Assembly (NCBI GenBank): GCA_012934845.2
Contig: WNNJ02000942.1
Span: 186,001 to 250,000, forward strand
Direction: 5' to 3'
DNA: 64,000 nucleotides
DNA from: Pomphorhynchus laevis
Lineage: Eukaryota > Acanthocephala > Palaeacanthocephala > Echinorhynchida > Pomphorhynchidae
The translations under genes were made by a program, and so were the position numbers. Of the stretch, positions 22,913 to 35,000 are shown piece after piece. The notes below the pieces were generated by a model. That model did no database searches. It was given only the letters and a program-made list of their open reading frames with translations, and was not told the DNA's origin. Every line of letters starts with the position of its first letter. Position 1 is the stretch's first letter.

Positions 22913-24224
22913 TTATATTTTTTTAATTCTAGAAAGATGAATCGTTTCTTCTTTTTTATCAATCTTAACTTTGACATAGTTATTTGACAAAACTTCAAGA
23001 ACCTCGGCATTTGTATTGAAAAAAGAGGAGAGTTTAGCTTTTTTTGTCTTCTGATTATTATCGAAATCCAAGGCAATCAATACTCTATCACCGACATTTA
23101 TGTCATATTTTGACTTATGTACAAGTGAATGCCTGTCCATTCTTTCTAAATATTTAGTGCAAATAGAAGAAACGGCATTTTCATTATCTAATGCATCTGA
23201 TGAATTTTCATCAAGATCTTTTGCTTGGTTTTCAACTTTTGGTTCAATGGAAGCTATTTCTGTATCTTCGTCGCTGGCTGAAACAGTGTTGAACCCTGGA
23301 AGCTCGAGCAAAAGACGAAACGGGGATTTCTTTGTTGCTGAATGTTTTGCAATATTATAATTATAAACCGTTTTTTAGTTGTTTAAGCCATTCTTTTGAA
23401 TGTGTTACAGTATGAACAGAATTTTCAATGGAATCATTTCTTTGGCTTTCCTCTTCTTCAAAGATATATTTCTGCAAGTATCTTGTCAAGGTTTGATTAA
23501 ACCTTTCAATCTGTCCTTGAGATTGTGGATGGCGGGGTCTTGAGTGTTTGTAGGTGATTTTAAAATCACTTACAAGTTTGTCAATTTCCTTGTTTGGAAA
23601 CTCCTTTCCATTATCACACTGAAGAATTTGTGGAGGTCCTGTAAAAGTCGTAAAAAGTGTTTCTAGATTTTCTGCAATCTCCTTTCCCGTCTTAGTATAC
23701 AAAGGATACACCCAAGCAAACTTAGAATAAACATCTATAACAGTAAGCATCCAAGCAAACCCATTATTGGAATGTTTATACTGTCTCATATCAACCAAAT
23801 CAATTTGTAATCTTTCTAAAGGTCGTTTGGCTGTTATATAAACAGCCTTTTCTTTTGTCTTTAAAGGCTGTGATTGAGAACATGTCACACATTCCTCAAC
23901 CACCTTTCTAAGAATAGTTCGAGGTATTCTAAAGAAAAGTTCATTACAGAGGTCTTCAAACCTATTCATTCCATAGTGCTTATCTTTATGAATCCTTTTT
24001 GCTTCGAGTACCATAATACCAGTTTGATCTTTATGGAATGCTCGCTTATGTAATCCTTCATGTTCATCCTTCAAGTAAATATAACCGTTTATAATGATAA
24101 AATTTTCGCTTTTCTTTTTCAACCGTTTTTTGATGTCTTTCGAAAGATACACTTGGCTCGTTTTTCCTTCTAAAAGTAATTTGATGTTCTTATACTCTTG
24201 TTCATTCGCAATTACTGATACCAT
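22913..24224 (-). CDS. Integrase-type transposase of the Ginger-like element
   Basis: Minus strand. The N-terminal part has an H2C2 zinc-finger pattern (HKDKHYG ... CVTC). The catalytic core shows the three acidic positions in LQIDLVDMRQY, QILQCDNGKEF and SQGQIERFNQT. A C-terminal part (to 22913) has YDINVGDRVLIALDF and ends in LSRIKKI, like the SH3/chromo-like tail of these integrases. The reading frame at the start is preceded by tttttttacag, which looks like a splice acceptor, so the 5' end may contain an intron. The coding region is split over two frames and the copy looks degenerate but not old. By family knowledge the enzyme cuts and joins the transposon ends in the nucleus. Confidence 0.75.
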
Positions 24225-24296
24225 AGGGGGATCTGTAAAAAAATTATATATTTATCAGATTATAATTTTATATAACATTTATTATTTTGTCATAGA

Positions 24297-24370
24297 TGCT
24301 TAGTTTAATGGTCATGCTTTATATCTCGAGTTTGACATTCACGGGTTCGATTCTTCAAAAGGAACATTTT
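24297..24370 (+). other. tRNA-like Pol III boxes inside the Ginger-like element
   Basis: TAGTTTAATGG fits the tRNA A box and GGTTCGATTCT fits the B box, about 35 bp apart. The acceptor and T stems do not pair, so it is not a working tRNA gene. It may be a decayed tRNA or SINE head, or chance. Confidence 0.3.
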
Positions 24371-24535
24371 TCTATGAAAAATTACTCACCCGGTTAAAAT
24401 CATAAAAATCCATAGGGTGGCGCATCTGGCATGGTTATTATTGACATGGTTATTATTGATTATCATCTGGCACGGTTAACATGGTGGTCATCTGGCAATT
24501 ATTAATTATTGTGGCGCTGGGCGCGCCACAATAAT

Positions 24536-25950
24536 TAATATTACAAATGTCTTATTTTTATTGTCTATTATACAATGTAATGTTTTTATAATATATTTAA
24601 CTATTAAACAAGTAGAACTTTATATCTTAATGTCTTCTTACAGGATATACTTGGCACATCAATTTATAATACATTTATTGGGCTGTACAAATAAATACTT
24701 TGAAATATAGTATTACTTATAAAGAAATACTTTATTACATTATTTCATTATTACAAATTGTTTTACATTATTTTATTACAAAGAAATACTTCGAAATATA
24801 TATAGAAATACTTTTTATTATGAAATAAAAGTCAGTTTAAAGTTTAACAACACCGTTATCGTCAGGAACTTTGATTATCAGAGCATTTGCGATTGTAAAT
24901 TTCAACACTCCATAAATACAAGACAACAGTCCACAAGATTACGAAAAATGTTCATTCTTTAGATTATCGATATTCTAGACATGAATTTGTTTTCCTTATA
25001 AATTTCAAATATAAATTCAGATGAACAAGTCATTTTAAGTCAAAAATATTCGTTCAATTTCCGGTTATATCAATTTTTACCAACTGAAACTAATGTTATT
25101 TGATTTTGTCAATAGAGAAACAAATGAATTTGTCGAAACAAATTCAATGTTATTACAGAACAATTTTGAATTGTTCTGTAACTTATCATGAGTTAAGAGA
25201 ACTATCGTCTTTAGATTAAAGTACAACTGATTTTTATAAATTAGTTACCAATATAGTAGATTTATATTTACATTCTTCTCAAATTCAATTACTTAAAACG
25301 GTTTTAAAATAACCTAATTTAAAATATTTTTTCACTTGTCAATCAAAGTATCCTTCTAATGAAGATGACATTATAAACACTTTTGCATGATACTCTCTTT
25401 TTGTTTAAATGTCATATTTGTCGATTTCAGTTAGGGATCTAGTTTGACTGAAAAGTTTGCCGATTTGATTTCCAATTACACTATTAAATTAAATATTATT
25501 CCCAAATTATAATTCAATAAATTTGAAACAAATATCTTAGAAATTTGTCTTAAAAATATAAGTTGTCCAATATGTTTTGATTCTGATGAAGTTTGAGTGT
25601 TTGAAAGATTTTTTGCTGCTCTTAAGATTTCATCCATAGAATGAATTAAATTTTGTAAAAATTTAAAAATTCATCAAAATAATGTGGTGTACATTGTTGT
25701 TGACAATAAACAATAGAGTTGAATTGTTAACGGTACATGGTTAACAATCATGTGGTGTACATTATTGTTGCCAAGAAACAATAGAGTTGAATTGTTAACG
25801 GTGTACTATACAATTTGCATTCATTGAATATCTATTGAATTACCTCTGTCGAACTTTAAGGTGTGTTTTTGGAAAAGGCTACTTATTACACTAAACATAC
25901 TTTTAGTATATAAGTTAATACATAGTAAAATTAATAGAATGACTCATAGT
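24536..25950. other. Upstream region of the metalloprotease gene
   Basis: AT-rich. A 55-bp direct repeat (TGTGGTGTACATT-TTGTTG, AAACAATAGAGTTGAATTGT, TAACGGT) lies at about 25681-25735 and 25750-25803, 70 bp apart. Around 25090-25650 there are broken frames with some coding character (YHELRELSSLD; TTDFYKLVTNIVDLYLHSSQ) that I could not assign. Confidence 0.4.
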
Positions 25951-25953
25951 CTA

Positions 25954-25963
25954 TTTATATATA
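25954..25963 (+). promoter_or_regulatory. TATA-like box of the metalloprotease gene
   Basis: TTTATATATA lies 68-77 bp before the ATG at 26031, a fitting distance for a short 5' UTR. In DNA this AT-rich the match alone is weak. Confidence 0.35.
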
Positions 25964-26030
25964 CTTCAAATTTTTGCAAAATTGAAAATCCAAAATTTAA
26001 AATTTCACTTGTATCATAAGACATTTTAAA

Positions 26031-29000
26031 ATGCGTGCGAATATCTTAATGATCCTTTACATTATTGGACTCTTTGGATTCCAGAATTCTAGAGGTATAG
26101 CTTTTATTTAATTACAAACCACTATAGCCTTTATTACATTCAAACTCTTGAGTGGCGTTCATGTTTTATATTTGCCTTATTAATCATTAAGTTTATATAT
26201 TCGTTTGCAAAAGTTCTAACCATTTGTAATTCAAACATTTAAATTAAAATTTGTAATCTTATATTATAAAATAAATTATAGATTTTAAAATAATTCTTAT
26301 AAGGATGAATGTATTCAGAAAGTAATCACGTTGTAAAATCACGCTTAATAATGCAATTCGGAAATTAACATATTAAAAATATACAATCAAGTATTTTACG
26401 AATTCTGTCAAACTTAAATTTATAAAAACAATATACAATTCTAGGTTTCTATTTTCTTGAGATTTATATGTTTGAATTTAAATAATAAACATGAATTTTG
26501 TAGAATTTTAATCTCTCGATTAAGATTTTGTATTTTGTATTTTTGAATTTTAATTCTTTAAATGAGATTTTAATTACTCTATTTAATAATGATATAATTA
26601 ATAAATTGTAAATTTATTAATAATGTAAATTAATAAATGAATAATGTAAATTAATAAAATATAATTAATAAATGGTATATTATATCTCACAAAGCAAAAA
26701 AAAATTAAAGTAAAATATATTCAAATGCTTACATGACGAATTGACTAATACACTATAAATTAATCAGTTAAGGCATCTAATAACTCTAAACTTTATTAAG
26801 TTAAGAGTTTTATTTAGTTTTTAAGCAATGAAGTTCCAATAAATAAATAAAATGAAGTAGATTATCTAATCGATAATATTTCAATATTTTGTTGTAAATT
26901 GTATAGCATTATAATTTAAAATTTTTGAGTTATAATCACAATATTAAGTAATAACATTAAACATAATTAAAATCAATAAAATATAGAATTAAATAATAAA
27001 TAATTTATTGTTTATACAATTAATTCCAATTTAATAAAAGTAAAATATTGAAATAATGATTTTTGTATGAAGAATTATCGGAGCTAGATCATAAAATATA
27101 AAATTAAATGCTAACAAATGCGTTCATTAAATGCTAACAGAGGTTAGCGAAATATCAAATAAAATTTTCTTATTTTTGATCCAACTCCAATAAATGTTTA
27201 TCAATAATGGATCATTATCAACCATTTACAATTGATTTATTTTGTATTCTTTAAAGTGATGCATATATGGGATTATTTAAACTAATATAATTATTTGGTA
27301 TTATTAAAACTAATGTAATTATTGGTATTTTTTAATATAATGTAATTATTTAGTATTATTTAAACTAATCTAAATGGCATTATTTAACCAAATGTAATTA
27401 TTTTGTCTTTTTAATCTTATGTAAATATTTGCTATTATTTAAACTAATGTAAATATTTGGTATTATTTAAACTGTAAATATTTGGTATTATTTAAACTTA
27501 TGTATATATAGTATTATATAAACTAATGTTAATATTTTGCATTATTAAAACTAATGTATATATGAGATTATTTAAACTAATGTATATATGGCATTTTTAA
27601 AATAATGTAAATATTTGCTATTATTTAAACTAATGTAAATATTTGGGATTATTTAAACTTATGTATATATAGTATTATATAAACTTATGTAAATATTTGG
27701 TTTAATTAAAACTAATGTATTTTTGCCATTATATAAACTAATGTAAATATTTGCTATTATTTAAACTCACATGTATATAAGATTATTTAAACTAATGTAT
27801 ATAAGTCATTTTAACTAATGTAAATATTTGCTATTATTTGAAATAATGCAAATATTTGCAATTATTTAAACTAATGTAATTATTTGATATTATTTAAACT
27901 AATGTAAATATTTGGTTTAATTTAAATTAATGTATTTTTGTCATTATATAAACTAATGTAAATATTTTGTGTTATTTAAACTAATTTGTATATAGGATTA
28001 TTTAAACTAATGTATATATGGCATTTTTAAAATAATGTAAATATTTTCTATTATTTAAACTAATGTAAATATTTGGGATTATTTAAACTTATGTATATAT
28101 AGTATTATATAAACTTATGTAAATATTTGGTTTAATTAAAACTAATGTATTTTTGCCATTATATAAACTAATGTAAATATTTTTTATTATTTTAACTCAC
28201 ATGTATATAAGATTATTTAAACTAATGTATATATGGTATTTTTAAAATAATGTAAATATTTGCTATTATTTAAACTAATGTAATTATTTGAGATTATTTA
28301 AATTAATGTAATTATTTGTGATTATTTAAACTAATGTCATTATTGGTATTATTTAAACTAATGTAAATATTTGGTTTAATTTAAATTAATGTATTTTTGT
28401 CATTATATAAACTAATGTAAATATTTTGTATTATTTAAACTAATGTGTATATAGGATTATTTAAACTAATGTATATAAATCATTTTTAAAGTAATGTAAA
28501 TATTTGTTATTATTTAAACTGATTTTGTGTCATTAAAACTAATGTAAAACTTTGGTATTTTATAACTAATGTAAATATTTGCATTATTTAAACTAATGTA
28601 ATTATTTGGGATTTTTTAAACTAATGTAATTTTTTGTTATTATTAATTATCATAATGAATTATTCATACTTTACTTTCCATCACATGTTAATTGAATTTA
28701 TACACATTGTAGTGTTTTGCATTTACACTTAAGTTTTTTCTCAGTTTGATCAATTTATTATCTATACAAATATAGAGCTAACTTTATATTATAAAATATT
28801 TTATAAATTGAATATCCTAATTCATATAAGTTTGACACGTTCATATCTTTTAGTATGCTTGTCATTTACATCTTTATTTCACTTCACATATTATCTTTAC
28901 TAAAGAAGATATATTGTTAAAGAAAAAATATAATACAATCTAGTCAAGTTAGTTGTCGAGAACCAACTGTTTTGAGTTGCAGTTGATTCGTACGACCATT

Positions 29001-32000
29001 GATTCTACGTTTAATGTAGACATTTTATTGTCCATTCAATACGGCATAGAATAATATCAGCGCACTTGCTAGCTTTACCGACTGACGACATGACGATTGT
29101 TTAAAATTGTCCTCTTTCTATTCAATTGGCCCGTTCGCCATATTTGAATGTTTTTGGTTTCTTGTGATAATCGTATAAGTTGGATATATTAAGTGAGTTG
29201 GACGGCGCAAAGTGTTTGAAAACACAAATGTATCTCATAGGCCTCGCCATTCTTTTTCCGAAAAGTTCATTACAGACAAAGTAAATATGAGAACTCCGTT
29301 TTCGAGTTGTGGCATTCTTTTAAGAGTGAAGTAATCAAGAAAGTATTCTGTGTTTTCATAGTGAATGCTGAACAGTTGTCATTTTCAATTTCGCTTGACA
29401 ACAAGTCCCTTAGAATTATTGTCAGCCTTCGATTGACTGTCCCAAGCTTTATAAATAATGGTTGTTTACAAGTAAAAAGTTTTGGTGGTTTCTTGGAAAC
29501 GCCAATCTGTTTTTTAACAAAATTTGTTGTAGAGTAAATTTCTTTTTACTTTAAATTTATGGACCTACAAATTTTTGGCGTGCTCTTTCGCGGGTCATTA
29601 TCTTTATACAGTTCTTATCTGTTTGAACTATTTGAACACAGCTGAACATTTTAGTACTTATCGGAACGTAACCCAAACACATTATAAGTTTTGGATCATA
29701 TTACAATTCTACAAATATTGAAATTAATTATTAAAAAATAATTATTAATTAATTATCAATAATTTAAATTTATTGATATGTGTTTGTAAGCTTAAACAAT
29801 TAGTAATTTGTGGCTTTAAGTTTCTTGTCGTAATGATTGTAATAAAGACGTTTGTTTTTATTATATAATTAATTGTTTGGCTGAATTCTAATACTAATAG
29901 TTTAGTATTTTTGTAAAAAGCAACGATTCAAAAAACATTCTTCATCTTTTGCAAGCAAATAATTCAGGAAAAATTCAAAACATTTCCTGAATATTAGAAA
30001 ATATCATTTCCCTGTATTAATTTTATCTCGAACTCATTTTTATATTGCTCCCTGAGACTTTATTTATAAGTTAACTTAGAATTTGGATACCTTCTGCTTA
30101 ACTTAGGGTTCAGTTAAGAATTTACTTTACTAATGCTTGGACTATTGTATGATCAAAGCAATTGTTACTTTACTAATTCATAAGAATTTGGATACCTTCA
30201 TTGGATGCCATTTCTCTAGACTATTTTTGGACTATTGTATGATCAAAGCAATTGGCTGATTGTTTACTGTGTATTTTGTTTACAGTATATTTTCTAATAA
30301 TATATTTTGTATATAAAACTTAATAAAATATATTATGTATTTTATTATAATATATGTTTGTTATTATGATCGTCTACACGAAAATGAATACATAAACTTT
30401 GCTTTTATTTATTCATTTTTATTCTCTGTTTTTAGCTAGAAACGATAACTTACTTATTCCTTTGCACTTCGTTATCGACAGTGAATTAAGACATTTCTTA
30501 AACTCGAGTACTCTCAATAGTATAATGAGGGATGTAAGGCAATTTTATTATTTATTCGATTTATGTTTTCATAATAAATCATTTATTAAAATGTGATTTT
30601 TATTTATATCATCTAAATTATAAAAATTCTATTAAACAATTAAATAGAATACTAAAATATTCTATAATTTTTGGTAATTTCGAAAATTATTTTAGTAATT
30701 TCATTTTCATTCTAATATTCTACACATTCTAAGTTTAAAACAAAATTTTCTGATATTAATTAGAACATTAATATCTGCAGTTTTAATTACTTGATAATTA
30801 AACCAAGTATATAAACTATATTTGAACTATAATATTGAAAATCACCAATGGATTGGTATACTCGATCCTAAGTATAACCAACAGCTTTAAAACAACATTA
30901 TTAAGATTAATACATAAGAAAATAATATGATAAAATAATTATTTTATTTAACAATTATTATTAAAAACTGATAATAAAAATATTAAGATGAGAAGTTATT
31001 TATTAATGCCCACTGCACCCTCTCGGCTTGGGGCTGATAGCAAAAGTTACAGGAATTACATAAATTGAAATCAAAATATTTAAAATATTAATCACGACTG
31101 AGAGGTGATATTTTACTTGAAGGATCGTTGATTTTGACTTGAAGGCGTTTTTATAGCATCAGGCTAATAGAAATGTTGATTGATTATTGTTGAATCTACA
31201 GGTATTGAATCGATTTTACGAAGAAAAATTGTTGAAAGAATTGGACAAGAGATAGGTGGACTTTGTAGATTACAAAATTTGCATAAAATAAAATATATAA
31301 AAATATTTTTTTAATAAAAATAATATTTAATTATTTTTTTTAATAAAAATAATATTTAATAACATTTTACATTTTAAACAAAACAATCACAAAAATAAGT
31401 ATATTTGCAATATCTTTATACAAAATGTTATTTTATAAATAGATGGTACTAAAACAATATTGAACGCTGTATTTTTAGTACATTTCTTGCACTATAGTTG
31501 AAAAAACGTCGATTTATTTCCTCACCTTGAAGATTATTAGCCTACAAGACAGCTAAAACTAACATTCACTTTTAGCATCGTCTGAGCAATTAATATGTAA
31601 AAATCGCCCATGTCATTTTTTTGATGCTAGAACATCAAAAATAAATTAATAATACAGTTAATTATTATTTAATTTATGCTTAAATCGCAGAGAGAAATTT
31701 TAGTATTAGGAATTAACACCATATAATATCGATTAATCTAAACATATATTATCAATGTATTGAAAAATTTACGGGACAATAAATTAAATGAGAATTGGTG
31801 GTATTTGATATGACCCAATTTGCAACACCAATAATTAAATTGATTACCACATCGGGTGCGAATTTTGCAAAGGTTTGTAGTTATATCCGTGTATCAGAAA
31901 GGTTAGTGAAAATATTTATTAATATTTATTATTTATAAGTATTAATTCAAACATTTCTAATTTATAATTTAACCTGTAATCCTTTAAATAAGTAAGTAAT

Positions 32001-35000
32001 AAGAAATCAAGCACTAAAATCAATGCAAACGATGCATTCGTTCAGTGAATTTTCACATATTCTCATTGATATACTTTAAATTAATGTTTTCTTATGTTTA
32101 TAGACGCGAGTTCTATTCAGACACGAGGATTTGGGCAGACAGATTGACCTCACTTATAGCCATAAATTTCAAAATGTTCAACCGATAATAAGCAATGACT
32201 TAGCTGATACTTTAACATCATTTGCTGGTAACACTCAGTATCATAAAACCAATGTAGTCAATATACTATTGATATGGTATATTATTAAATCGCTATTCAC
32301 AAATCCACAGATTTTCTTTTCTAGGAATGCACGGTCATTATGTAAAACTACATCATCTGGTGAGCTTTTTAATATATTCTACTGATTTTCAAATTAATTG
32401 ATTTTACACGAATCAAGCTGATAAAAATACAAACTAGCTTTCCGAACTAGTACTTGCGATAATTATTTTACATTTGACGAGCAATTGCCATATAGAAAAG
32501 GGGACCAATGATGGGAAGCCCTGTATCCTCACATATACTGGATACTTTTAAAATGTCGATGACATTTTCGTAATCGGAAATTACGGAGCAAAACATTTTG
32601 AAATATTTTAAAAACTACTATTCGCTGGAATGTCAAAATAAATAGGGAAGGTTTAACACCTTCCCCATTTATTTTACACGGTTGTCTTCTCCATAACTAT
32701 GAGAAAAGTTTTTTGAAGTTTAGAAGTTTCCTTTTACAGTTTAGAAGTTTTTATCACAAGAATGATTATCACAAGACGACCGTCAAGTCACAAGGTAATA
32801 ACAAAAATGATTCGGCAGTACATTGCCTCGTATTGCAGAGAGATACGCAATATAGTCGTTACTTATAAGTAAACAGGAAACGCGTATAACTAGGTGTTGG
32901 AATCCATACAATTCAAATTTGGATTGTGTGGGATATATCCATATATAAATACATACTGTTTAGAGATCCTCAACGACATTGGAGTATCCTTAAATGTAAT
33001 TAAAAATCTTAAATACCTTTAAAATCTGGACACTATTGATGAAGTTTAATAATCAGAAACCGAATTAGGGATTTGATTGTTGATTAACTTGGTATTGGTT
33101 TCCAATACCGAGTTATCTATTTTCTTAGTAATGACTCTTTAGCAATGACTAATGCCGTGTAGTTCTGCTATCTTGAGACAGGCTTTAATAATATTTCTAT
33201 AATGACGTACTATTGTTTATTGTACTTTAAGGGTCGTTCTTCTTTTATTTCTAGGCAACACTTGTATCTCGATATATTGTATTTTGTTCCTCCCATATAT
33301 TTGATATGGAATCTTGATAATTTATTATTTGGTTTCGATTATGCTAATTGACTTTGATCGAATATTGGTCGAATTCTGGAAATATAAAATATGTTTTTTT
33401 CTTATGTATTTATCTAAGTACAGGAATTTTTATTATCAAAATGAAAAAAAAATAATTAAAATAATTTTATTATTTTTGATTTATTCTTTAAATAAAGAAT
33501 AAAGTATTACCATATTTTAATTTGTATTTTTGATATATAGTATTTAATTATTTATTTTATTTATTATATATTTTAAATATAAAAATATATAATTTAAAAT
33601 AATATCTTTATTTTTTGATTTGTTTTAGGATATGCGTATATTTGTGATTTGTGCCGTAATCCGTTTTCTGTTATATGTTATAACGAGTTCAAAACTGTAA
33701 CAACAATAACACATGAGCTTGGTCATATGTGAGTATATTTACTTTGAAAACGTTTGCTTCTAACGACTACCAATTTAGTTGATTGTCAATAGTTGAGCTT
33801 AAAATTTACATCAATGACGTAACGAGAGACATGTCTTAAAATTGCTCTTACTTTTGCCCACGTTATTATGGGACTTTATTTTAATGTGACTTTGCTTCAT
33901 ATTGATATGAAGTTTCTTTATTTAAAAGAAACTTTGTTTATTTCATTTCTAATATTTCGTACGTCTTGAAATGCTCGTTTTAATTTAATATTTATGAAAT
34001 ATCCATTGATAATAATTTGTAATATTGCACAATAAAGATTATATTTTAAATATTTGTAATAAGCTAATGCAATAATTAGAGGAAATAAATGTTGTTCTAA
34101 ATATAATGTTTAGTATAAAAAATATAATTTCTTTATTCCGAAAATATAATTCTTATATAATTCAAGCGAGAATGTTTTGGATTTGATGATTATATTACAG
34201 ATTATGAGAAATAATCTGTAATAATATTGAATAAATAGAATATATCAATGGAACCAAATAATAAAGTGCAATGTATTTACGCTAATTATTAAATATTATC
34301 AAATATTTCACAAAATTAAATACAAACTCAAAAAATATTCGTACGTTTAAGTTCTATTTTCGTCACTGACTTAATCAAATTTATTTGATTAAATAAAATA
34401 ATTACTTTATTAAATTTATAAAGTAATAATTACTTTATAAGCAATTACTTTATAGTTACTTTTTAAATTTATCATCTTTATAATTTAATTTTTATCTTAT
34501 ATTTTTTGTAAAAAATATGCAATAAATCTTTTCTGGAAAAATAATTTGTAGGCAACAAATCGTTTAAATGAATAGAATTTTTATTGCAAACATTTGATAA
34601 ATGTTTATAATAAAATACTTATTTCCTTCGATTATTTAGATTAGGAATGAATCACAGCAACACGCCAAGTATAATGTCTGGTTCAACCAATTCATATCCC
34701 AATTGGGCAAACAGTAATGTTCACGAAATGGAGGACTGCTTAAAGTTAGTATTAATCATTGTTTATTTATTTAATGAGTTTGATGTAGATGACAAAACAT
34801 TTTAATAAATCTTCAATAAAGATTTACAAATCCTCAATTCCAAATTTGTATCGTTATGGATAATTACAGGCAACATTTTAAAATCATAAGTATCTATCCT
34901 AATTGTCGAGAATATTAAAATTGTTAACTTGCAAGCATCAACATTAAAATCACGTATTTATTTACATAATTTTATTGGCACAATGTCAACCAGAAATAAA

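Larger units (their letters stand above)
22838..24535 (-). mobile_element. Ginger-like DNA transposon with integrase-type transposase and TIRs
   Basis: The element (22843-24530) starts TGTGGCGCGCCCAGCGC and ends with its inverted copy; ATAAT flanks both ends as a 5-bp (or 4-bp, depending on the end chosen) target duplication. Each tip is itself nearly palindromic (GTGGCGCGC/GCGCGCCAC at 22844-22864). A second inverted block, CCATGCCAGATGCGCCACC, lies inside each tip, and TCATCTGGCA-type words repeat near the right end. It encodes only an integrase-like transposase. No gag, RT or capsid gene is present. TGT...ACA ends plus an integrase core are what Ginger elements have. Confidence 0.8.
26095..29361 (+). 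other. Large intron 1 of the metalloprotease gene
   Basis: Donor G/gtatag at 26095, acceptor ttttcatag at 29361. It holds AT-rich sequence, one solo palindromic repeat (27070-27200) and the minisatellite at 27.23-28.64 kb. The stretch 28930-29340 is less AT-rich, with a minus-strand frame containing MNFSEKEWRGL and NTLRRPTHLIYPTYT that I could not assign. Confidence 0.55.

Noticed and set aside
23100-23360. 86-residue plus-strand frame
   Set aside because: Antisense shadow of the integrase-type transposase.
22843-24530. Reading the integrase element as an LTR retrotransposon
   Set aside because: Ends are inverted rather than direct repeats, and no gag or RT is present in its 1.69 kb.
31201-31260. 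Possible extra protease-domain exon (VLNRFYEEKLLKELDK)
   Set aside because: Phase fits but a stop precedes the only usable donor; too short to support.
33314-33502. 62-residue plus-strand frame
   Set aside because: AT-driven low-complexity frame inside a metalloprotease intron.
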